64,000 nt of DNA from Rugalucina vietnamica (taxonomy: Eukaryota > Mollusca > Bivalvia > Lucinida > Lucinidae), in NCBI GenBank assembly GCA_964017185.1, contig OZ024884.1, forward strand, positions 14,361,548-14,425,547. The letters run 5' to 3'. Positions 1-12,751 of the stretch are shown here, one piece after another. Numbering within the stretch: the stretch's first letter is position 1; each line of letters opens with the position of its first letter. The notes beneath the pieces were generated by a model that saw only the letters and a list, made by a program, of their open reading frames with translations, was not told the origin of the DNA and searched no databases. Both the position numbers and the translations under genes were made by a program.

Positions 1-870
1 TTCGCTACCCGGGGCACGTCAAATTTGTAACCATTCTGAAGTTATTTGGCGTTTAAGAACACACCAATAGTTATCATAGTGTAACCCAAAACTTGAGCTA
101 AATCAGTGTAAGGCATTGTAGTATCATGTTGTTATCTCAGCTTAAATTTTTAAGCATTATGTCGACGACTTGGTTTGTTATTGGAGAAAATGTATGGCCA
201 GTCCCGCTGCTTTGAAAAGAAAAATGGTGTTAACAGGAAATGTGGAAACAACAGCATTAATCAAATCTGATGTTTGATTAGCCAAAATATCCACAAAAAC
301 CTTCAAAATAATAAGGATGTGTTGTACAGTTGTGGGACATATCGTGCAGTGGTATCTAAATGGTATGTGAGATTTCAGATGGATGAACTTGAATTTTAAG
401 ATGAGAGATGCACTCGTCCACAATTAGTCTTCAAATGCTACGGCCAATATTCTTGATTTAAAACACTGATATGCATGATACGCATAGAAAGTCACATAAA
501 ATATCATATAAGAACTATATCTGATGATCGCAGTATTTCCACAATAATAATTAAGAAATCCCTGAAGGAAATCTTGCAAATAAGTAAAGATATGGCTTGT
601 TGTTTGGTTTGAAACAAGGCGTTTTAATGCTGACACTTATTGAATTTTGACGTAGTTTTGATGTCAGAATTTCCCTGACTTGCCCCGGGTGATGAAAGGT
701 CATTGTGTTTAAATCATTGTTGTGTGAATACCGTTTTGAGTAGAACAATGCATTATACCTTATACGATAGGTACAAGAATGTATTTTTAGATTATAGCAT
801 TTCAATTTCTGTGTGACAGACATCTGATCTTTTACAAAGAATGTCTATGAACTTAAATCCCAACCCATGT
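1..870. other. AT-rich DNA without recognised features
   Basis: No convincing exon, RNA or repeat boundary seen; open frames are short and lack protein-like composition. Confidence 0.4.
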
Positions 871-879
871 ACATGTATG

Positions 880-1783
880 TGACCCAAATATTCAAACATC
901 TTCTTCTCTGAAACCGCTTGGCCAATCAAAGCCAAACTTTATGTGGAGCATCCTTAGGAGATGGAATGAAAGTTTGTATAATGGTCAATGTCATATGACC
1001 AAGATGGCCGCCATGGCTATAAATAGCAAAAATCTTTAAAAAATCTTCTTTTTCAGAACCAGAAGGCCTATGATTTTGAAACTTGGCATGGAGCTCTACA
1101 AAGTTTGTATAAATCTTACGGCAAGGTCAACATAGGTGGCCCATACATTTGAATGGGGAATAATAGGAAAATGTCATTTAATGGCCGAAAACTTGCTAGG
1201 AATGAGCAAATGAACAGAAGATTTATGCTTATGATAATATTTTAGGCCTAGGGGGTTGTCTGCCCCTGCCCCGGGTCTATATACATGCATATGACCAAAA
1301 TATTCGAACATGTTCTTGGCCAATCAAAGCAAAACTTTATGTGGAGCATCCTCAGGAAGAGTGAATGAAAGTTTACATAAATAGTCATGGTCACATGACC
1401 AAGATGGCCACCATGGCTATAAATAGCAAACATCTTAAAAACTTCTTTTTCAGAACCAGGAGGCCTATGATTTTGAAACTTGGCATGAAACATCAAGGAA
1501 TGGAGCTCTACAAAATTTGTATCAATCATGACCCTGGGATGACCTTGACCTATTTTACGGCAAGGTCAACTTTGGTCGCCCCATGCATTTGAATGGGGAA
1601 ATTGTTAAAAATGTCATTTGAATGGCAAAACTTGCAGTAAATTGGCAAATGGACTTAATTTTCGTGATTTGAAAAGACACTGACCCCACCCTGCCCTGGG
1701 GTTAAAAATATGCATATTACCATTGTAGTCAAACAAGTTTATAAGTATATATCTCAGGTCTCAGGTGAGCGTGGTCCTCTTGT
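880..1783 (+). repeat. Repeat A, 5'-truncated copy
   Basis: Two units with the hallmark strings CATGACCAAGATGGCC and TTTACGGCAAGGTCAAC, ending in CTCAGGTGAGC and GGTCCTCTTGTT. Same family as 19572-21114. It accounts for a short open frame that starts at its 3' end near 1765. Confidence 0.75.
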
Positions 1784-1914
1784 TTTTAATCGCATTCAAC
1801 ATAGTTACTGGTGAAGCGACAATACCACACCAGGAAATGAGGCTTGACCGACAGAGATTAGTCCGAGCTCTCAGAAAAGAAGTAAATGTTCCATCTGACA
1901 TTTCAGCGGAGGCG

Positions 1915-1995
1915 GGTCAACTCGGCTTGGTACCAATTCGGTCCCCGAGTGAACTCGGCCTCAGGTCAACTCGGCCGGGTCAACTCGGCCTGTTG
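1915..1995. repeat. Short interspersed GGTCAACTCGGCC words
   Basis: Several imperfect copies of GGTCAACTCGGCC close together. Followed to about 2780 by AT-rich sequence in which I see nothing. A similar style of word cluster, with a different core, occurs at 41620-41770. Confidence 0.4.
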
Positions 1996-2894
1996 ATTTC
2001 TTATATTGTTTGATAAGGAAATGTTTGGAACTGTGTTCGTGTATGCTTAAATTACTTTTGGAATATAGACAGAGCATTTTAGATATACTTAGCGTCGACT
2101 ATGATAAAATTATCTAGACAACAGTCCTAATTGCTTCTGATACACCCCTCCATGATACACATAAACCAATACTTGATCAATTTATTAAAGACGCTAATTT
2201 GCTCATCTGCTTTAGGTAAAAAGAACACCAATATTAAACTACCATTTACCAGTGATCTATAATACAAGTGATTGGACTCTAGCCCTATTTTATAGAATAT
2301 GCTTGTCTTGCCACTTGGACTGGGCAGGACAGGTATTTCAATAATTGACTATGCAATTTAATAAGGCAAAATATTCCAAACATTGCCTGTGTTTTACCAA
2401 ATACTCCTACAAGCATACGGAACATAACTTAAAAAGAAATATACCATTCTAAAGATGAACTGTTCCAGTGTTGTTTTATATAAAATTCAAATAGATTGAG
2501 TGAATACTTTTATATAAAAACGCTGTTACAAAAGAGGCAAAAAAAAAACACTTCTTCTGGAAGAAAATAATTTTTCTTCAGTTTTATACAGATGGCTTAG
2601 GTGTAATTTTTGGTGTATCTATTCAAACTTGACATCAAACAACAGCCCAATATGTGCTTAAACAGATGACATGTTTTGCTTGAATAAAAATGCAATATAG
2701 AAGAAGGAGTAGTTCGTAGAAACTGACCACTATAAACACATATTTTCTTACTTATTCTCCATGTAAATACCTATTGGGCATATTCTAAAACCTGGCCTGA
2801 CTCCTAGTCACACATACATTGGAAAATGATAATAGCAGTACTGAAGTTTCAGGTCCCTGTAAATCTACTGTCCCTGCATTTACGAAATTACAGT

Positions 2895-2954
2895 CATATA
2901 TATATATATATTTTTTTTTTGGGGGGGTGGGGGTGGTGGTGGTGGTGGGGGGTT
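2895..2954. repeat. (TA)n, T-run and GGT-rich simple repeat
   Basis: A (TA)n stretch, then T-run, then G/GGT-rich tract. The region from here to 3500 shows no gene. Confidence 0.7.
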
Positions 2955-3506
2955 GACAGATATAGAGCAATGTTTTAAGCAAAACGAGGAAAAATATCCT
3001 TTTGTTTTTCAACTGAATTTCTTTCAATTTTACAACTGAAAAAATATGTGTAAATTGTATGGGGAATGTTTTCCTAATGCTCTTCATTTAAAAGGGCACA
3101 TTTGCCGCCGGGTGGCAAGAATTGTTTTGTACCTGCGATTACCTGTAATTTTAGCGGACGTGGCTTGACTACTGGCTTGACTACTGGCCCGGGTAACTTT
3201 AAGCCAATTGAAATACCTGAAAACTCCACAGGTAACTTTCTCCCTGTTCAAAGCATAATCCAATAAGAATTGACTGTTTATTGGAGAGCTCAGAGAGATG
3301 TTGATGGGTTGGTGATTAAGGAAAAGGTGAGATAAGCCGTCTCATTCGGTCTTTTATACTCCAGGAGCCCCTTCAAGGCAAATGCATTACTTTCATTCCA
3401 AATCACTTTTGATATCACCATTTGCTATAAACAATTTAGTCTTTGTTTGGGTGCGAAGCATAAATCCATTTTTTTCACGGTGCGGCTCATTTTATTTGCG
3501 CAGGGC

Positions 3507-4822
3507 TATGGCAAGCCGTTTTACTATTTATTCAAATAAACAGATGTCTTATATTGTATATAAGATATCTTCTTTAATAAATAAGATATCTACTTTATCT
3601 ATTAGATATCTATTATAAAGAAGATATCTTATATAGCAAATAAGATATCTGTTTTGTTATATTAGATATCTTAATTGTCATTTAAGATATCTTATATAGT
3701 ATATAAGATATCTTTTTAACTAAACAAGATATCTTATTTGTTAATGTAGATATCTAAATTAACAAATAAGATATCTTGATTGATATATTAGATATCTTAT
3801 TTGTAAAAATATACAAGATATCTTAATTATTAATATAGATATCTGATATAGCATTTGAGATATCTTATATGTTAATTAAGATATCTTGTTTAACAAATTA
3901 GATATCTAATATGATAAATTAGATATCTATAATGTTTTTTTCTAAATAAGATATCTTAATTAACATATAAGATATCTATAATAGTATATTAGATATCTAT
4001 TTCATCATATAAGATATCTTATTTGTCAAATAAGATATCTTCTTCAACATATAAGATATCTTGATTACATTCACAAATAAGATATCTACTATGCTAAAGT
4101 AGATATCTTATTTGACAAATAAGATATCTTATATACAAAAATAGATATCTTATATCCTATATTAGATATCTTATTTAGGTTTAACAAATCAGATATCTTA
4201 TTTAGTATATAAGATATCTTATTTGTTTTACCCAATCACAATTGGTTTCTGATACTTATATAAGATATCTACTTTACCAATATAGATATCTTATTTATAG
4301 CCTTAATCAAGATATCTTATTTGATAATTTAGATATCTAATATACTAAATCTACTTTACCAATATAAATAAGATATCTTAATTACCAATTTAGATATCTT
4401 ATTTGCTATATAAGATATCTTATTTGCTAATTAAGATATCTAGTTTAGCAATGAAGATATCTTATTTACAAAAGTAGATATCTTAATTAATCTTGTAAAG
4501 AAGATATCTTATTTAGGTATAGTAGATATCTTATTTAGTATATAAGATATCTTATTTACTATATTAGATATCTAAATTATCAAATAAGATATCTTATATG
4601 CTATATAAGATATCTTAATTGTGGGACAAATAAGATATCTTATTTGGCATATTAGATATCTTCTTTACTATATTAGATATCTAATTTAGGATATAAGATA
4701 TCTTTTTTGATAAAGAAGATATCTTTATTGCTAAATAAGATATCTTATATCCTAATTAAGATATCTTTTTTACTGTTCAAGATATCTAATAAGCATAATA
4801 AATAGTAAAACGGCTAGCCATA
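3507..4822. mobile_element. Non-autonomous TIR transposon filled with a 21-bp AGATATCT array
   Basis: The ends are 26-bp inverted repeats (3507-3532 and 4797-4822) with one mismatch, beginning TATGGCWAGCCGTTTTAC. They are flanked by the direct repeat CAGGGC (3501-3506 and 4823-4828), a likely target duplication. Inside are about 55 copies of the palindrome AGATATCT, mostly spaced exactly 21 bp (early copies start at 3563, 3584, 3604, 3622, 3643, 3664, 3685, 3706, 3727, 3748, 3769), with AT-rich spacers. No transposase. Superfamily not assignable. Confidence 0.85.
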
Positions 4823-5381
4823 CAGGGCTTACACACTAGAAATAATACAAACACGTAACATGATCTATATTACACATGATGCAAACTGTTTTGTATGACT
4901 TACAAAAAGTATTTTGTTGGTTAATGTTCATGCATACAATTACATCTTATTTAGGTATAGTAGATATCTTATTTAGTATATAAGATATCTTATTTACTAT
5001 ATTAGATATCTAAATTATCAAATAAGATATCTTATATGCTATATAAGATATCTTAATTGTGGGACAAATAAGATATCTTATTTGGCATATTAGATATCTT
5101 CTTTACTATATTAGATATCTAATTTAGGATATAAGATATCTTTTTTGATAAAGAAGATATCTTTATTGCTAAATAAGATATCTTATATCCTAATTAAGAT
5201 ATCTTTTTTACTGTTCAAGATATCTAATAAGCATAATAAATAGTAAAACGGCTAGCCATACAGGGCTTACACACTAGAAATAATACAAACACGTAACATG
5301 ATCTATATTACACATGATGCAAACTGTTTTGTATGACTTACAAAAAGTATTTTGTTGGTTAATGTTCATGCATACAATTAC
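4506..5381. repeat. 438-bp perfect tandem duplication
   Basis: 4506-4943 and 4944-5381 read the same base for base as far as I can check. The unit contains the last dozen or so AGATATCT motifs, the right terminal repeat of the TIR element and the unique flank after it. An ATCT microhomology sits at the junction. Confidence 0.9.
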
Positions 5382-5500
5382 ATCTCTGATTCACAGATTG
5401 TATTGTTTGTTGCAGTTTCTGAAGAAGGAAGTTTTATATGGTTTTATACTTGTACCTTTTTATATGGTTTTATATGACTCGGTGATTTTGCGTACTTACA

Positions 5501-5558
5501 ATGGCCAGTGTAATTGCGATTTTTGTGTTTAATTTTATATTAGCCTGCTATATTTTAG
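5501..5558 (+). CDS. Exon 1: signal peptide
   Basis: ATG at 5501 opens MASVIAIFVFNFILACYIL, a short N-region and a hydrophobic core, ending at a GTAAGT donor in phase 1, as is usual before an Ig exon. An in-frame ATG at 5915 within the first intron reads through the next acceptor (starting MFLAVIDVI) and could be an alternative start, but the exon at 5501 is the better signal peptide. The 5' UTR is not visible. Confidence 0.8.
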
Positions 5559-8500
5559 GTAAGTCTTCAAAATTGTTTCTATTTAATGATAAAATAGCCC
5601 GAAAACAAATTCAATTTAATAACAGAACACAATACGCCATTATTTTAACACTGATCGCATTTTCATGTCAAAGAAAGTGAAATAGGAATTTTCCATAACG
5701 AATAAATATTATACATGCAGACCAAATGCATTATAAATGTATATAAAACGCCTTATAAATACCTGTTTAATGTCTACTTTTTCCTCTTTATAATTAAAGT
5801 AAGACAACCCCAAAGATACCGATCAGCGAGAGACAATCTGGGTGACCGTCAAGCCAATATTGAAAAGAACAAATTACACTGTATTTTTCGCTTTGGACTT
5901 ACATATTGAATAAGATGTTTCTTGCAGTGATAGACGTAATATCTGGTCTGGGTATATTGAGTAACTTAATCGTATCTTATAACAATCTTTCAGATTTTGT
6001 AACAAGCGAAGAAAATGTAACTATAGCGGACTATGGTGAAACGGCTGAAATAATCTGTCCTTTGAGTCAAGATATTGCTAAAACCTATTGGACAGGTCCT
6101 CCGGATGAAACTATCTACAACTTTCCAAATCCCCTAGATATCATTCAAACAGTCCCAAATGCCGACAGGCTAGAAATCAATGCAACAAATGCAGGACTCT
6201 TGATCCACAATGTAACGTTACAAGACCAGGGTATCTATAAGTGTACAGCGATACTTAATGTGACTGAGACTATGGAACTATGGCTCGAAGTGACAAATGG
6301 TAAGAAGGATTCTGCTGTTTCCTTGGAAAATATGCAAAAATCTATAGTGGAAGAGGCTGGGCAAAACGTACATACATTGTAGATAGTCAATTGCTTGCTA
6401 CATTAGGAAAGCACATCATCGGTGAGGCGGTTCTGAATGTGTGCCCACAATCAATGTTTTAAAAAAAATATAAACAAGAAACATCTTTAAAAAAGATAAT
6501 TGTCGAAGATTAATATCTGTTCTGCAATAGGGTACATGATGCAGGACAGGGAGACAGACAGACAGACAGACAGACAGACAGTATAACTCTTGCAGAGCCA
6601 ACCAATAGCTGCTCACTCGGCTTATGATATATTCTATAAGTATAAGTACCTAATTGTCAATTTGGTTTTTTCCCACCTCGGTTTTTGGATTCTGATTGCG
6701 CCTTTTCCTGATCGTAACCCACATGTACCTTTTCATTAAAACATTCGCCGTTAGAATTTTTTACCAATTTCTTTTTCTATTGTGTTCAATGGAATGCTCA
6801 GAATTAAACGTTCAATTTTTAGTGATGCAAACTTTGATTTAAATTTTTGGGTACAAATGCAAGGCATTTTGCAATTACCTCATCAAGCCTCACTGGACGA
6901 TCCATAAAGAAGCGCTTTGTGTTAAAACCGACTTCCAGAATCTCTCAGGAGGCGCATTCCACCCAAATAATGGTTTTGACCAATCATATTCGAGCTCAGT
7001 GTCCCATGCCCTGAAAACCAAAATCTTTGTACCTAATTTATTCACTGGCGATTGCTGACCAGCATATGTCTGGTAGACCGCCTTACATTACATTAAAATG
7101 CGAAAAAATGTCATAACCGTGTTGCGTTATAAGTTTGGCTCAGTAATATAGATACAAGTGAAGAATGACATAGTATAAATTACATGTATCCAAAACACAA
7201 ACATGAAAATGAAAGTGGATCAATGGATGGGTTCACAAGTACAAATGACAATTATAAGTCGTACGTACAATCTACGCTTAAGAGCAAATGTAGCAAAGAA
7301 ACGAATTCTATTTTTTTTTTCGATTTTATACAGATGTTAGCATAAAATTTGTATTTTGCATGGACAATTCGAAATGTGTTTCTTTTTCTTTATTCCCAGT
7401 TCCACCATCGAGTATTACCATTGAAAATATCGAGAAACATAACGGCACTGATATCATTCGTGGCCGGGAAGATACAACCTTAACGCTGACCTGCTCAGCC
7501 GATGGCGCTAAACCAGAACCTAACATCACCTGGGCGAGATCTGATACCAACGAGACGTTTAATGCAACCATTGATATACAAAAATACAGTAATAGTACTT
7601 TTGCCGTCTCTAGTGCCATCGAGATTGTGCCAAATCGTTATCTTGATGGTGTGGTATTGCTTTGTATTGTCAGTCATCAGACACTGGATTATCCTTCTGA
7701 GAAAAGCGTCGTATTATATTTGGATTGTAAGTATATTGGTTAAACATTCTGTGATTTATAGTCAAAATACAATTGACCATTTTGCAATTCAGGGCCCAGA
7801 ATTACAATCATTCCTTAAGTTAAGGCCTCCTTAGCGGTTTAAGTTAAGTTTATACCTTAGCTAGGATTTTCCTTAAAGAGTGCATTTGTAATACACTTTT
7901 TGATCGTCCTTTACTAAGGTGTAGTTTCCGTAAAAACTTAAGGGGACCGTTCCGGGAACAGTCGAAAACCTAACCGGAGCAACCCGGAAATTTATAAATT
8001 TTATAGGCTTAAGCGGCATGAGACACAATTACAATATTTTGATTATGAACATTGGTTTATTGTCTAACCCACGTTAGACTCTGTGGTGCAGTGGTTAACA
8101 CGCCCGCCTGCCACTTGCAACTTGAATCGTGGGTTCTGAGTTCGATACCTACTGGTTTCATTTTTTTTTTCTTGTCATTTCTTTTTTTGTATTTTTGTTA
8201 CTTTATTATCCTTTTACATTCTTTATCTTTTGTTTAACTTTTGTTTTCTTCTTTAAAATTTAGTAATAGTAATTTTTCGAGCCGTACTTATGTCCTGCAG
8301 TGAAAATTCATCATTACCACATGCATTCATATACACACATCCAAGAAGATCATAGACTTATTTCGAAGACAGACGCGGTGACGGGAATAATCCAAAGAAA
8401 CATGATTTTATCATAATAGTAGGGTCTACATGATGACGACTGCAAATACAATATTAAGGTTAGGTCCTTTGGGAAACACTGAAAACATTTAAACGGAGTA

Positions 8501-11500
8501 GTATGGTCTTTATTGTGCTCTTTCGGATAATGAACCCTCGTCAGTGACGATTTATAAGCCAAAACGAAAGCCAGACAAGGCTATAAAATTCGATATGTGC
8601 GATATTTTTTTCTGTATTTCTATTTTTCTTTCCTTCCTTTAAATATCTCCCAACCATCACTCACGTGTGAATGCAGACAGGTTGGTGCAAAAAAGCTAGA
8701 AAATGTATTTTCTCAGATTTTTATTTTGTAACGGTGATTTTCAGAACGAACGCCCGGGGAGCGCGATTGCGTTGATTGCTACATACTTTGTGGCGAGAGG
8801 CCATATATTAAGAACCATTTCCCGCCATTTTGGTTTTTCAATCGGACATATTCATTACGGGTTCCCGCCCATTTTGGCCGTGAGAAATAGATGGGCGGCT
8901 CGTACCTCCAGGTAAAGCTTATAGCTGACTAACTGACCTCCCGATGACTTGTTAATTGCTGAGTAGGTCTGTGCCTCTCCAGAAAACCATTCACACATGT
9001 AAAGCTTTAGTTGTTTGTTTGGGTGGTTTAATATAGTTTAAAGCACATCTCGCCTGACATGACATCCAAATGTCAGTGGGTAGAAATTCCATAAAACGGT
9101 AGCAACGTACCGACATTACCATATCCGTTGAGTGGGACGTAAAGTTATATATCAAATAATCAAACAAACGACAATTACTCAACACATTACCGGTAAAGTT
9201 CCATGAAAGCATTGCTAATATCCCGACATGACTCAAAATTGTTGAATGAGTGGTCAAGTCGCATCGTACATGTACCACAGGAGTCTTGATTCTTCGAGCT
9301 GTTTCGTTTAAAGATAAAGTGAAAAAGACTCTCACTCTTGTATGCGCAGACACAACCGTCTTCTTTCATGTAAAAAAAAAAAAAAAAAAAGCGGCGGAAA
9401 ATGTGATATAATGTGTTACATTGCGTTGCTATGCTATTCTGCAAAAACATATTATAAAAACTCCGTTTATGATGCTTGAACTGACCAATGTTTGTCTAGC
9501 CTTAGTAAAATCTTAAGTTAAGGTAGCTATCGAGTAACCTTAAATATTTAAGTATTTCCTCAAGTTAAGGTCTACCTTAAAGTAAGAAAATCGATTGTAA
9601 TACACTTTTGTCGATTTTAAGGAAAATCTTAAGTTAAGGTCGACCTTAAGAGTTAAGGAAGCATTGTAATTCTGGGCCCAGTTCAGTAAGAGTAAAAAGA
9701 AGCCCCGTTAGATAATTACATAATAGGACAAATACTAACTAATACCAATGAAAAAAGTATTGGAAAATGTAAAACCGCGAACTCAAAGTTTCTAGGAAAG
9801 AAATTTCAAGTTAGATAAGCCATTTATTAACTATATCAGTTTTTGGCATTCCTCTTATGTAAATCTTAGATGTCATGTCGATTACATATTTGGTAAAGAA
9901 AAATGAAATAATAAGAGTAACAGTACTGCTTCTACCATTGTTCCAGTTTTCTTTCATTTCTGTTTCAGTGAAACCTCAGCTGAAAGCGGTGGAAGATCCA
10001 ACGATAACCATAGAGGGATTCAACGCAACATTTAGCTGCGAAGTGTACGGGGCAAGACCTGCGGCAAATGTAAGCCTTTACTTGAATGACGTGGAACAGT
10101 CTGGCATTAACGAAAATATAGTCGTGCGCAACGAGACAAGCGATACTTATACAACGACTGCTATGTTCCACAGAGTGATGAGTAGACAAGATGACGAAAA
10201 TACTCTTAGATGCTTTGTTCACCACTTGACTTTAGAAAATACTATCAACACTACATGGACTGTAGTCGTTTATTGTAAGTTACATTTCTTTTTATCAATG
10301 TTGTTTTCTTTATTTTAGACAATGTAAAACATCTTCGGAAAATCATATAAGAGAAGCTTGATGATCATTATTCTAAATGAACTTGACCTTTTCGAATATT
10401 CTTCATTGGTGCACATATGTCAAATAGAACAAGCTACACCAATTGTTTAAAAGGCAATAAGTACTGCTTTCCATTTACATATTTTGGGACCCGTATGATT
10501 TATTATGCGGAAGTGATTCAGCTTAATTGTCACCTGAAGAACCTTTTACTCCCTTTTTTATTTTACAGACCCTCCATCAGTTGCTGTCAGCAGTCAAAAT
10601 GTAACATCAGTAGAAGAAAGTCTTTCTATTGACTGTCTTGTAAACAGTGGAAATCCCAGGAACTATACTTTCTCGCTATGGCAACACAGATGGAAGGGTC
10701 AGACACATATTGTACGAGAAATTGAATCTGCAACTATAGAAAATAACAAAGCAATTTTAAAGTTGGAAAATATAACATTTAAAGACAGTGGATATTACAA
10801 GTGTTTTGTATCAAACGGAATCGGAACTCCCCATGACAATAATTATGTGGCAACGGAAGAGGTGTTTCTGTTTATAAAAGGTAAATAAAAATAAATCTGA
10901 GATCCTTTGAAAGCAGTGAACACACCAATGAAAAAGGGGATGGGCCATACCGCGGTTTCGACTATTAAAGTCTCGTCAGTGACTCTTTAGATTTGGCAAC
11001 ATGAAGCCAAAGAGAATTACTTAAATTTTGCTTAAGGGAATTACTTAACATTACTGAAAGCCAGTTTAGATCAGCCATTATATATCTGTCAGTAAATAAG
11101 CAATTGGATATTGCTCATAAGTCATGTTTTACCATAGTCTTCATGATCCCGAATCTCAATACCGTATCATTTAGCGATCATCTCGAAATCTGTTTTCATT
11201 AATAATGGAATTCTTACTGATGTAGATCTATTTGAAAATCTATTGGATAGCTTGTCGCCCCTTAACGGTAATTTCTTGCATTCTAACACCAATTTAAACG
11301 GGTTACTGTTTTTATTTACTGGTTTTGTTTAGACGCCCCTTATGTAGTAGACGGTCACACAGAATATCTCTTGAGCGTTGATGAAACAATAGAGGTTGTA
11401 CTTGACGTTTATACAAACGTTGAGCCAATACATGTCAGTATTGAAACAGAAGCTGGCACTTCGGAAACAACTGCCGTGTGGACGATCAAGGAGAATGTTC

Positions 11501-12719
11501 GGAAAACAGTGGGAATTCCTGTGTATAATCAGAAGAAACTGGTTCCTGGCTTTAGAATCGCTGCCGATTTTGAGGTCCAAGCTGAAAAAAACTATGGCAG
11601 TTATAAGATTGTTATAAGAAATGAAATAGGATCAACTGATCATTACTTCAAAGTGTTGCCAAGAGGTAAGGCTTGATTTTTATGACTTTCTTTTCTACCC
11701 TTGATATAGACTTTCAAATTTGATTATCGTAATTCGAAGGCGTGTCAATCAAGGGCATCCACTACCGACGAATAGGGTAGGTACCGAATCCACTTGGAGA
11801 ATACCTTCACTATTTCTAAGAAATCGTCTGTTACTATAGGGCGATGGTTAGTTTTTATTTTTGAACCCAATCTAGCCGGTTTAAAAATAGTTTGCATCAA
11901 CGCGCATGTGAACTGGGATTTTATAATTTCAATGGAAAAAAGTTGAATATTGAAAGCGAGTATATTTGTCTAAGATTTGAAAATAATTTCATTTTCCTCT
12001 GGAATTTAGCCGGATAGACGTAATTGGTTCATCGGGGTTATAGACGGTTTGCTTTGATGTTACAGTGGTGCCTTATTTAACTATTGCGAACCATTTACTT
12101 TTTTCAGTGACTGTGACCACAGGTTCTCCTTCAGCGAAATCTGATGAAACAAACGTTGTTGCTATTGTTGTTGGTGTTGTGGTACCGATTGTTGTTATTG
12201 TCGCTGTTGCTGTTGCCATAATTGTGTATTGTAAATTCAAACAGAAGCCCGCAAATAGCCGTAAGTATCATAATAACGAAATATTATAAGTATCATTTAG
12301 CTCACATTCTCAAATAATCGAATAGCTATTTTGGTATTTTTGTTTTCGTCACCTAACTTTCTTAGGTGTATTAAAGCTTAGCTCCTTTTGGACTAAGATA
12401 ATTTTCATTGTATAGAAAGGACACCATGATTCAAATTTTCGACATGCTTGGTTTAACAGGTTATGTATTCGCTTTGACCACTAAATAGAAAGCAATTTTA
12501 TCTATCTTTTTAATAGCAATGCTGCGTTTTGGGTGCAATCTTGACAAAAATATCAAGACTATTTGTGGTTTAATAAAGTTCACAGCTATAAACATTTTAA
12601 AATTAATTTTCTTTGTAGTCCCTAGTCCTATGCCTGGCGGGAAAAGATTTATTCCAAAAGGTAAACTATGACACAAATGAGCATTTTCAACCTTTTCAAA
12701 GCGTTTATACGCGTTTCTT

Positions 12720-12751
<32 letters not shown>

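Noticed and set aside
1765-2013. Small open frame with a signal-peptide-like start (SVVLLFLIAFNIVTG)
   Set aside because: It starts at GTG within the 3' end of repeat A and ends in GGTCAACTCGG word repeats; no ATG and no splice partner.
3555-4795. Regularly spaced short repeats resembling a CRISPR array
   Set aside because: Unit is an 8-bp palindrome at 21-bp pitch in animal DNA; no cas genes, no unique long spacers.
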